A stretch of 64,000 nt of DNA, from assembly GCA_963575645.1 (NCBI GenBank), contig OY754466.1:32086001-32150000 (forward strand), written 5' to 3'. Position 1 is the stretch's first letter, and each line of letters opens with the position of its first letter. Origin of the DNA: Xanthostigma xanthostigma (taxonomy: Eukaryota > Arthropoda > Insecta > Raphidioptera > Raphidiidae). Under the pieces are notes generated by a model that was not told the DNA's origin, did no database searches, and was given only the letters and a program-made list of their open reading frames with translations. The position numbers were made by a program, and so were the translations under genes. This document shows, one piece after another, positions 54,938-64,000 of the stretch.

Positions 54938-56751
54938 ATTTGCACCTAATTGTCGTAAACCATGTAAAAACTGCTTGTCTGCGTGAAAATGATAGTCAAT
55001 ATTCAGTTTGCATTTTCTTATGAGAGAATGATCCAAACCTGAATGTTATAGTGTAAATAGACTTACCCTCATGAAATAAAGCAATTTTGCCTATAAGGAC
55101 TCATTTGCACCTAATTGTCATAAAGCATGTAAAAACTGCTTGTATGCGTTAAAATAATAGTTAATATGCAGTTTGCATTTCCTTGTGAGAGAATGATCCA
55201 AACCTGAATGTTATAGTGTAAGTAAACTTACCTTTATGAAATCAAGCAATTTCGCCTATAAGGACTCATTTGCACCTAATTGTCGTAAAGCATGTAAAAA
55301 CTGCTTGTCTGCGTTAAAATAATGGTTAATATGCAGTCTGCATTTTCTTATGAGAGAATAATCCAAACCTGAATGTTATAGTGTAAATAGACTAACCTTC
55401 ATGAAATAAAGCAATTTTGCCTATAAGGACCCATTTGCCCCTAATTGTCATAAAGCATGTAAAAACTGCTTGTATGCGTTAAAATGATAGTAAATATGCA
55501 GTTTGCATTTTCTTATGAGAGAATGATCCAAACCTAAATGTTATAGTGTAAATAGACTAACCCTCATGAAATAAAGCAATTTTGCCTATAAGGACTCATT
55601 TGCACCCAATTGTCGTAAAGCATGTAAAAACTGCTTGTCTGCGTTAAAATAATGGTTAATATGCAGTTTGCATTTTCTTATGAGAGAATGATCCAAACCT
55701 GAATGTTATAGTCTAAATAGACTTACCTTCATGAAATAAAGCAATTTTGCCTATAAGGACCTATTTGCCCCTAATTGTCATAAAGCATGTAAAAACTGCT
55801 TGTATGCGTTAAAATAATGGTTAATATGCAGTTTGCATTTTCTTATGAGAGAATGATACAAACCTGAATGTTATAGTGTAAATAGACTTACCCTCATGAA
55901 ATAAAGCAATTTTGCCTATAAGGACTCATTATCCCCTAATTGTCATAAAGCATGTAAAAACTGCTTGTATGCGTTAAAATAATGGTTAATATGCAGATTG
56001 CATTTTCTTATGAGAGAATGATTCAAACCTGAATGTTATAGTGTAAATAGACTTACCCTCATGAAATAAAGCAATTTTGCCTATAAAGACTCATTTGCAC
56101 CTAATTGTCGTAAAGCATGTAAAAACTGCTTGTCTGCGTTTAAATAATGGTTAATATGCAGTTTGCATTTTCTTATGACAGAAAGATCCAAACCTGAATG
56201 TTATAGTGTAAATAGACTTACCCTTCATGAAATAAAGAAATTTTGCCTATAAGGACTCATTTGCCCCTAATTGTCATAAAGCATGTAAAAACTGCTTGTA
56301 TGCGTTAAAATAATGGTTAATATGCAGTTTGCATTTTCTTATGAGAGAATGATCCAAACCTGAATGTTATAGTGAAAATAGACTTACCTTTGTAAAATAA
56401 AGCAATTTTGCCTATAAGGACTCATTTGCACGCAATTGTCGTGAAGCATGTAAAAACTACTTGTCTGCGTTAAAATAATGGTTAATATGCAGTTTGCATT
56501 TTCTTATGAGAGAAATCCAAACCTGAATGTTATAGTGTAAATAGACTAACTTTCATGAAATAAAGCAATTTTGCCTATAAGGACCCATTTGCCCCTAATT
56601 GTCATAAAGCATGTAAAAACTGCTTGTATGCGTTAAAATAATGGTTAATATGCTGTTTGCATTTTCTTATGAGAGAATGATCCAAACCTAAATGTTATAG
56701 TGTAAATAGACTAACCCTCATGAAATAAAGCAATTTTGCTTATAAAGACTC

Positions 56752-57740
56752 ATTTGCACCTAATTGTCATAAAGCATGTAAAAACAGCTTGTATGCGTTA
56801 AAATAATGGTTAATATGCAGTTTGCATTTTTATATGAGAGAATGATCCAAACCTGAATGTTATAGTGTAAATAGACTTACCTTCATGAAATAAAGCAATT
56901 TTGCCAAAAGGACTCATTTGCACCTAATTGTCATAAAGCATGTAAAATATGCTTGTATGCGTTAAAATGATAGTAAATATGCAGTTGGCATTTTCTTATG
57001 AGAGAATGATCCAAACCTGAATGTTATAGTGTAAATAGACTTACCCTCATGAAATAAAGCAATTTTGCTTATAAAGACTCATTTGCACCTAATTGTCATA
57101 AAGCATGTAAAAACAGCTTGTATGCGTTAAAATAATGGTTAATATGCAGTTTGCATTTTCTTATGAGAGAATGATCCAAACCTGAATGTTATAGTGTAAA
57201 TAGACTTACCTTCAGGAAATAAAGCAATTTTGCCTATAAGGACTTATTTGCCCCTAATTGTCATAAAGCATGTAAAAACTGCTTGTATGCGTTAAAATAA
57301 TGGTTAATAAGCAGTTTGCATTTTCTTATGAGAGAATGATCCAAACCTGAATGTTATAGTGTAAATAGACTTACCTTTGTAAAATAAAGGAATTTTGCCT
57401 ATAAGGACTCATTTGCCCGCAATTGTCGTGAAGCATGTAAAAACTGCTTGTCTGCGTGAAAATGATAGTAAATATGCAGTTTGCTTTTTCTTATGAGAGA
57501 ATGATCCAAACCTGAATGTTATAGTGTAAATAGACTTACCCTCATGAAATAAAGCAATTTTGCCTATAAAGACTCATTTGCACCTAATTGTCGTAAAGCA
57601 TGTAAAAACTGCTTGTCTGCGTTTAAATAATGGTTAATATGCAGTTTGCATTTTCTTATGAGATAAAGATCCAAACCTAAATGTTATAGTGTAAATAGAC
57701 TAACCCTCATGAAATAAAGCAATTTTGCTTATAAAGACTC
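56752..57740. repeat. 989-bp tandem duplication M N O P Q S, copy 1
   Basis: Six monomers M N O P Q plus an S/L fusion occur directly before a second M N O P Q plus S/Q-like monomer. The fused last monomer (57,576-57,740) has an S head (gagataaagatcc) and an L tail (cctaaatg, aaccctc, gcttataaag), which recreates the junction into the next M. N in this copy has a private ttggcatt. Confidence 0.93.
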
Positions 57741-58729
57741 ATTTGCACCTAATTGTCATAAAGCATGTAAAAACAGCTTGTATGCGTTAAAATAATGGTT
57801 AATATGCAGTTTGCATTTTTATATGAGAGAATGATCCAAACCTGAATGTTATAGTGTAAATAGACTTACCTTCATGAAATAAAGCAATTTTGCCAAAAGG
57901 ACTCATTTGCACCTAATTGTCATAAAGCATGTAAAATATGCTTGTATGCGTTAAAATGATAGTAAATATGCAGTTTGCATTTTCTTATGAGAGAATGATC
58001 CAAACCTGAATGGTATAGTGTAAATAGACTTACCCTCATGAAATAAAGCAATTTTGCTTATAAAGACTCATTTGCACCTAATTGTCATAAAGCATGTAAA
58101 AACAGCTTGTATGCGTTAAAATAATGGTTAATATGCAGTTTGCATTTTCTTATGAGAGAATGATCCAAACCTGAATGTTATAGTGTAAATAGACTTACCT
58201 TCAGGAAATAAAGCAATTTTGCCTATAAGGACTTATTTGCCCCTAATTGTCATAAAGCATGTAAAAACTGCTTGTATGCGTTAAAATAATGGTTAATAAG
58301 CAGTTTGCATTTTCTTATGAGAGAATGATCCAAACCTGAATGTTATAGTGTAAATAGACTTACCTTTGTAAAATAAAGGAATTTTGCCTATAAGGACTCA
58401 TTTGCCCGCAATTGTCGTGAAGCATGTAAAAACTGCTTGTCTGCGTGAAAATGATAGTAAATATGCAGTTTGCTTTTTCTTATGAGAGAATGATCCAAAC
58501 CTGAATGTTATAGTGTAAATAGACTTACCCTCATGAAATAAAGCAATTTTGCCTATAAAGACTCATTTGCACCTAATTGTCGTAAAGCATGTAAAAACTG
58601 CTTGTCTGCGTTTAAATAATGGGTAATATGCAGTTTGCATTTTCTTATGAGATAAAGATCCAAACCTGAATGTTATAGTGTAAATAGACTTACCTTTCAT
58701 GAAATAAAGCAATTTTGCCTATAAGGACT
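57741..58729. repeat. 989-bp tandem duplication M N O P Q S, copy 2
   Basis: Second M N O P Q series, ending in an S/Q-like monomer with tacctttcatg and a private gggtaatatg, then R. N here has ggtatagtg with a taaatag tail, unlike copy 1, so the copies have each picked up changes. A further P Q pair follows after R (58,896-59,225), with P carrying aaactaaagg. Confidence 0.9.
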
Positions 58730-60215
58730 CATTTGCCCCTAATTGTCATAAAGCATGTAAAAACTGCTTGTATGCGTTAAAATAATGGTCAATATGCAGT
58801 TTACATTTTCTTATGAGAGAATGATCCAAACCTGAATGTTATAGTGTAAATAGACTTACCTTCAGGAAATAAAGCAATTTTGCCTATAAGGACTTATTTG
58901 CCCCTAATTGTCATAAAGCATGTAAAAACTGCTTGTATGCGTTAAAATAATGGTTAATAAGCAGTTTGCATTTTCTTATGAGAGAATGATCAAAACCTGA
59001 ATGTTATAGTGTAAATAGACTTACCTTTGTAAACTAAAGGAATTTTGCCTATAAGGACTCATTTGCCCGCAATTGTCGTGAAGCATGTAAAAACTGCTTG
59101 TCTGCGTGAAAATGATAGTAAATATGCAGTTTGCTTTTTCTTATGAGAGAATGATCCAAACCTGAATGTTATAGTGTAAATAGACTTACCCTCATGAAAT
59201 AAAGCAATTTTGCCTATAAAGACTCATTTGCACCTAATTGTCTTAAAGCATGTAAAAACTGCTTGTCTGCGTTTAAATAATGGTTAATATGCAGTTTGCA
59301 TTTTCTTATGAGATAAAGATCCAAACCTGAATGTTATAGTGTAAATAGACTTACCCTCATGAAATAAAGCAATATTGCCTATAAGGACTCATTTGCACCT
59401 ACTTGTCGTAAAGCATGTAAAAACTGCTTGTCTGCGTTTAAATAATGGTTAATATGCAGTTTGCATTTTCTTATGAGAGAATGATCCAAACCTAAATGTT
59501 ATAGTGTAAATAGACTTACCCTCATGAAATAAAGCAATTTTGCCTATAAGGACACATTTGCACCTACTTGTCGTAAAGCATGTAAAAACTGCTTGTATGC
59601 GTTAAAATAATGGTTAATATGCAGTTTGCATTTTCTTATGAGAGAATGATCCAAACCTGAATGTTATAGTGTAAATAGACTTACCCTCATGAAATAAAGC
59701 AATTTTGCCTATAAGGACTCATTTGCACCTAATTGTCGTAAAGCATGTAAAAACTGCTTGTAAGGGATAAAATAATGGTTAATATGCAGTTTGCATTTTC
59801 TTATGAGAGAATGATCCAAACCTGAATGTTATAGTCTAAATAGATTTACCTTAATGAAATAAAGCAATTTTGCCTATACGGACTCATTTGCCCCTAATTG
59901 TCATAAAGCATGTAAAAACTGCTTGTATGCGTTAAAATAATGGTTAATATGCAGTTTGCATGTTCTTATGAGAGAACGATCCAAACCTGAATGTTATAGT
60001 GAAAATAGACTTACCTTCATGAAATAAAGCAATTTTGCCTATAAGGACTCATTTGCCCCTAATTGTCATAAAGCATGTAAAAACTGCTTGTATGCGTTAA
60101 AATAATGTATAATATGCAGTTTGCATTTTCTTATGAGAGAATGATCCAAACCTGAATGGTATAGTGAAAATAGACTAACCTTTGTAAAATAAAGCAATTT
60201 TGCCTATAAGGACTC

Positions 60216-60545
60216 ATTATCCCCTAATTGTCATAAAGCATGTAAAAACTGCTTGTATGCGTTAAAATAATGATTAATATGCAGTTTGCATTTTCTTATG
60301 TGAGAACGATCCAAACCTGAATGTTATAGTGAAAATAGAGTAACCTTCATGAAATAAAGCAATTTTGCCTATAAGGACCCATTTGCTCCTAGTTGTCATA
60401 AAACATGTAAAAACTGCTTGTATGCGTTAAAATAATTGTTAATATGCAGTTTGCATTTTCTTATGAGAGAACGATCCAAACCTGAATGTTATAGTGAAAA
60501 TAGACTAATCTTTGTAAAATACCGCAATTTTGCCTATAAAGACTC
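60216..60545. repeat. 330-bp Y Z tandem duplication, copy 1
   Basis: The Y Z dimer has two private changes, gagtaacc in Y (60,339) and ctagttgtc in Z (about 60,390). Both recur exactly 330 bp further on and nowhere else in the window. Z in this copy ends in ataaagactc so that it leads into the second attatcccc head. Confidence 0.96.
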
Positions 60546-60875
60546 ATTATCCCCTAATTGTCATAAAGCATGTAAAAACTGCTTGTATGCGTTAAAATAA
60601 TGATTAATATGCAGTTTGCATTTTCTTATGTGAGAACGATCCAAACCTGAATGTTATAGTGAAAATAGAGTAACCTTCATGAAATAAAGCAATTTTGCCT
60701 ATAAGGACCCATTTGCTCCTAGTTGTCATAAAACATGTAAAAACTGCTTGTATGCGTTAAAATAATTGTTAATATGCAGTTTGCATTTTCTTATGAGAGA
60801 ACGATCCAAACCTGAATGTTATAGTGAAAATAGACTAATCTTTGTAAAATACCGCAATTTTGCCTATAAGGACTC
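60546..60875. repeat. 330-bp Y Z tandem duplication, copy 2
   Basis: Copy 2 carries the same private gagtaacc and ctagttgtc. Z ends in ataaggactc and leads into c at 60,876, as in the other units without a and b. The only difference I see from copy 1 is that terminal a/g. This is the clearest very recent expansion in the window and is exactly two monomers. Confidence 0.96.
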
Positions 60876-61700
60876 ATTTGCACGCAATTGTCGTGAAGCA
60901 TGTAAAAACTGCTTGTCTGCGTTAAAATAATGGTTAATATGCAGTTTACATTTTCTTATGAGAGAATGATCCAAACCTGAATGTTATAGTGTAAATAGAC
61001 TTACCTTCATGAAATAAAACAATTTTGCCTATAAAGACTCATTTGCTTCTAATTGTCATAAAGCATGTAAAAACTGCTTGTCAGCGTTAAAAAAATGGTT
61101 AATATGCAGTTTGCATTTTCTTATGAGAGAATGATCCAAACCTGAATGTTACAGTGTAAATAGACTTACCTTCATGAAATAAAGCAATTTTGCCTATAAG
61201 GACTCATTTGCCCCTAATTGTCATAAAGCATGTAAAAACTGCTTGTATGCGTTAAAATAATGTATAATATGCAGTTTGCATTTTCTTATGAGAGAATGAT
61301 CCAAACCTATATGTTATAGTGAAAATAGACTTACCTTTGTAAAATAAAGCAATTTTGCCTATAAGGACTCATTATCCCTTAATTGTCATAAATCATGTAA
61401 AAACTGCTTGTATGCGTTAAAATAATGGTTAATATGCACACTGCATTTTCTTATGAGAGAATGATCCAAACCTGAATGTTATAGTGTAAATAGACTTACC
61501 TTTGTAAAATAAAGCAATTTTGCCTATAAGGACTCATTTGCACGCAATTGTCGTAAAGCATGTAAAAACTGCTTCTCTGCGTTAAAATAATGGTTAATAT
61601 GCAGTTTGCATTTTCTTATGAGAGAATGATCCAAACCTGAATGTTATAGTGAAAGTAGACTTACCTTTGTGAAATAAAACAATTTTGCCTTTAAGGACTT

Positions 61701-64000
61701 ATTTGCACCTAATTGTCGTAAACCATGTAAAAACTGCTTGTCTGCGTGAAAATGATAGTCAATATTCAGTTTGCATTTTCTTATGAGAGAATGATCCAAA
61801 CCTGAATGTTATAGTGTAAATAGACTTACCCTCATGAAATAAAGCAATTTTGCCTATAAGGACTCATTTGCACCTAATTGTCATAAAGCATGTAAAAACT
61901 GCTTGTATGCGTTAAAATAATAGTTAATATGCAGTTTGCATTTCCTTGTGAGAGAATGATCCAAACCTGAATGTTATAGTGTAAGTAAACTTACCTTTAT
62001 GAAATCAAGCAATTTCGCCTATAAGGACTCATTTGCACCTAATTGTCGTAAAGCATGTAAAAACTGCTTGTCTGCGTTAAAATAATGGTTAATATGCAGT
62101 CTGCATTTTCTTATGAGAGAATAATCCAAACCTGAATGTTATAGTGTAAATAGACTAACCTTCATGAAATCAAGCAATTTTGCCTATAAGGACCCATTTG
62201 CCCCTAATTGTCATAAAGCATGTAAAAACTGCTTGTATGCGTTAAAATGATAGTAAATATGCAGTTTGCATTTTCTTATGAGAGAATGATCCAAACCTAA
62301 ATGTTATAGTGTAAATAGACTAACCCTCATGAAATAAAGCAATTTTGCCTATAAGGACTCATTTGCACCTAATTGTCGTAAAGCATGTAAAAACTGCTTG
62401 TCTGCGTTAAAATAATGGTTAATATGCAGTTTGCATTTTCTTATGAGAGAATGATCCAAACCTGAATGTTATAGTGTAAATAGACTTACCCTCATGAAAT
62501 AAAGCAATTTTGCCTATAAGGACCCATTTGCCCCTAATTGTCATAAAGCATGTAAAAACTGCTTGTATGCGTTAAAATAATGGTTAATATGCTGTTTGCA
62601 TTTTCTTATGAGAGAATGATCCAAACCTAAATGTTATAGTGTAAATAGACTTACCCTCATGAAATAAAGCAATTTTGCTTATAAAGACTCATTTGCACCT
62701 AATTGTCATAAAGCATGTAAAAACAGCTTGTATGCGTTAAAATAATGGTTAATATGCAGTTTGCATTTTTATATGAGAGAATGATCCAAACCTGAATGTT
62801 ATAGTGTAAATAGACTTACCTTCATGAAATAAAGCAATTTTGCCAAAAGGACTCATTTGCACCTAATTGTCATAAAGCATGTAAAATATGCTTGTATGCG
62901 TTAAAATGATAGTAAATATGCAGTTTGCATTTTCTTATGAGAGAATGATCCAAACCTGAATGTTATAGTGTAAATAGACTTACCCTCATAAAATAAAGCA
63001 ATTTTGCTTATAAAGACTCATTTGCACCTAATTGTCATAAAGCATGTAAAAACAGCTTGTGTGCGTTAAAATAATGGTTAATATGCAGTTTGCATTTTCT
63101 TATGAGAGAATGATCCAAACCTGAATGTTATAGTGTAAATAGACTTACCTTCAGGAAATAAAGCAATTTTGCCTATAAGGACTTATTTGCCCCTAATTGT
63201 CATAAAGCATGTAAAAACTGCTTGTATGCGTTAAAATAATGGTTAATAAGCAGTTTGCATTTTCTTATGAGAGAATGATCCAAACCTGAATGTTATAGTG
63301 TAAATAGACTTACCTTTGTAAAATAAAGGAATTTTGCCTATAAGGACTCATTTGCCCGCAATTGTCGTGAAGCATGTAAAAACTGCTTGTCTGCGTGAAA
63401 TTGATAGTAAATATGCAGTTTGCTTTTTCTTATGAGAGAATGATCCAAACCTGAATGTTATAGTGTAAATAGACTTACCCTCATGAAATAAAGCAATTTT
63501 GCCTATAAAGACTCATTTGCACCTAATTGTCGTAAAGCATGTAAAAACTGCTTGTCTGCGTTTAAATAATGGTTAATATGCAGTTTGCATTTTCTTATTA
63601 GATAAAGATCCAAACCTGAATGTTATAGTGTAAATAGACTTACCTTTCATGAAATAAAGCAATTTTGCCTATAAGGACTCATTTGCCCCTAATTGTCATA
63701 AAGCATGTAAAAACTGCTTGTATGCGTTAAAATAATGGTCAATATGCAGTTTACATTTTCTTATGAGAGAATGATCCAAACCTGAATGTTATAGTGTAAA
63801 TAGACTTACCCTTCATGAAATAAAGCAATTTTGCCTATAAGGACTCATTTGCCCCTAATTGTCATAAAGCATGTAAAAACTGCTTGTATGCGTTAAAATA
63901 ATGGTTAATATGCAGTTTGCATTTTCTTATGAGAGAATGTTCCAAACCTGAATGTTATAGTGAAAATAGACTTACCTTTGTAAAATAAAGCAATTTTGCC
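61701..64000. repeat. HOR unit H15, 14 monomers, cut by the window edge
   Basis: Order: B C D E, an F-headed monomer with an unlike tail (62,361-62,525), L (62,526), M N O P, Q variant (gtgaaattgatag), S/Q-like (ttagataaag), R (tacccttcatg), and a J-like monomer with gaatgttcc that runs off the end. G to K are missing: the F-headed monomer ends in ggaccc, which normally precedes L. From P onward it follows H2/H6/H13. Confidence 0.9.
62361..62525. repeat. Fused monomer F/K-like
   Basis: The head matches F (cacctaattgtcg, gtctgcg) but the tail lacks the F mark agtctaaat and ends taccctc and ggaccc. L follows. The join removes G through K. The ggaccc end is what K normally has before L; the taccctc part fits several kinds, so the donor is uncertain. 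Confidence 0.75.

Larger units (their letters stand above)
54938..61700. repeat. HOR unit H14, 41 monomers with internal tandem duplications
   Basis: Monomer starts: B 54,938; C; D; E; F 55,598 (caccca); G; H; I; J 56,259; K 56,424; L 56,587; M 56,752; N; O; P; Q 57,411; S/L fusion 57,576; M 57,741; N; O; P; Q 58,400; S/Q-like 58,565; R 58,731; P 58,896; Q 59,061; S 59,226; T; U; V 59,721; W; X; Y 60,216; Z 60,381; Y 60,546; Z 60,711; c 60,876; d; e; f; A 61,536. Extra length comes from a repeated M-to-Q stretch, a repeated P Q pair and a repeated Y Z pair. It has single-copy private changes such as gggtaatatg and tagatttacc. Confidence 0.92.
1..64000. repeat. 165-bp satellite DNA array filling the window (about 388 monomers)
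   Basis: The block beginning atttgc / attatc and ending ataaggactc recurs every 165 bp from the first to the last base, always in the same orientation (starts 1, 166, 331, 496 and so on). Counting monomers between landmark copies gives 388 in total, the last lacking about 12 bases. Monomer lengths are 163-166 bp because of a few small indels. No base lies outside the array, so there is no gene, transposon or unique spacer in any stretch. Near-invariant parts are gcatgtaaaaactgc (monomer positions 23-37), cattttcttatgagagaa (74-91) and aaacctgaatgttatagtg (98-116). The unit is slightly longer than a nucleosome core plus short linker, as in many centromeric satellites. A eukaryotic centromeric or pericentromeric setting is inferred from array form; the species is not identifiable to me. 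Confidence 0.99.

Noticed and set aside
1-64000. CRISPR array
   Set aside because: The repeat is continuous: the whole 165 bp is conserved from copy to copy and there are no unique spacers between short direct repeats.
1-64000. A repetitive protein gene, since 165 is a multiple of 3 and frames carry over between monomers
   Set aside because: The majority monomer has stop codons in all six frames (for example taa in atttgcccctaa, in gttaaaataa and in cgttaa on the + strand). Some variants open one reverse frame over about 55 codons (Q variants near 20,660 and 57,450), but those stretches lack a start codon and end in each monomer.
1-64000. Primate alpha satellite with CENP-B boxes
   Set aside because: The unit is 165, not 171 bp, its sequence does not resemble alpha satellite as I know it, and no CGGG needed for the TTCG...CGGG box occurs in the monomers.
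1-64000. Transposon, LTR element or other insertion inside the array
   Set aside because: Monomer counting accounts for all bases; departures from 165 bp are one or two bases only.
1-64000. Telomeric, ribosomal or tRNA sequence
   Set aside because: No short G-rich telomere repeat, no rRNA or tRNA motif is visible; composition and period are uniform throughout.

Overview
The whole window is one uninterrupted satellite DNA array. Its unit is an AT-rich monomer of 165 bp (a majority monomer counted by hand has 52 G+C, about 31.5%). I walked the sequence monomer by monomer and account for all 64,000 bases as about 388 head-to-tail copies in one orientation; the last copy is cut by the window edge. 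I see no protein-coding gene, RNA gene, transposon, CRISPR array or unique sequence. A long, homogeneous, one-direction array of a near-nucleosome-length unit points to a eukaryotic chromosome, most likely centromeric or pericentromeric heterochromatin. The sequence alone does not tell me the species: the unit is not the 171-bp primate alpha satellite and has no CENP-B box.

The monomers are not random variants. About 35 kinds, each with private diagnostic changes, recur in a fixed order, so the array has a higher-order repeat (HOR). I name the kinds by letter in the order of the longest clean unit (7,260-12,539, 32 monomers, 5,280 bp): B C D E F G H I J K L M N O P Q R S T U V W X Y Z a b c d e f A. 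Three more kinds (g h i) occur in other units. Diagnostic bases: A cttctctgcg; B aaccatg; C ttccttgtgag; D gcagtctgc; E gatagtaaatatgc with cctaaatg; F agtctaaat; G gatacaaac; H gcagattgc; I gacagaaagatcc; J tttgcccc head with gaaaat tail; K aactttcatg; L gctgtttgc; M tttttatatgag; N taaaatatgc; O ttcagg with aacagcttg; P taataagcag; Q cccgcaattg; R ggtcaatatg; S gcaatattgcc; T and U ctacttgtcg; V taagggataaaa; W gcatgttc; X gtataatatg with actaacc; Y tatgtgag; Z aaaacatg; a, b, c cgtgaagc with tttacatt; d gtcagcg; e cctatatg; f gcacactgc; g aaacgtaattg; h gtggaaatacac; i cagaaagc.

Cutting at every B monomer gives 15 HOR units (H1-H15) of 15, 28, 32, 22, 17, 46, 16, 51, 28, 16, 15, 17, 29, 41 and 14+ monomers. 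Nearly all length differences are whole monomers. They arise through fused monomers whose head is one kind and tail another, the expected trace of in-register unequal exchange. Units fall into families by shared private changes: H1+H5; H2+H4+H6; H7+H9+H10; H8+H11+H13 (front ends); H3, H8 (second half), H9 and H14 share another F variant.

Recent duplications lie on top of this: a 4,621-bp tandem duplication (33,819-43,060), a 7.35-kb copy at offset 15,675 bp (23,431-30,779 and 39,106-46,453), a 989-bp tandem duplication (56,752-58,729) and a 330-bp one (60,216-60,875). Nothing here encodes a protein; any function would be structural (chromatin, kinetochore or heterochromatin, satellite transcripts).
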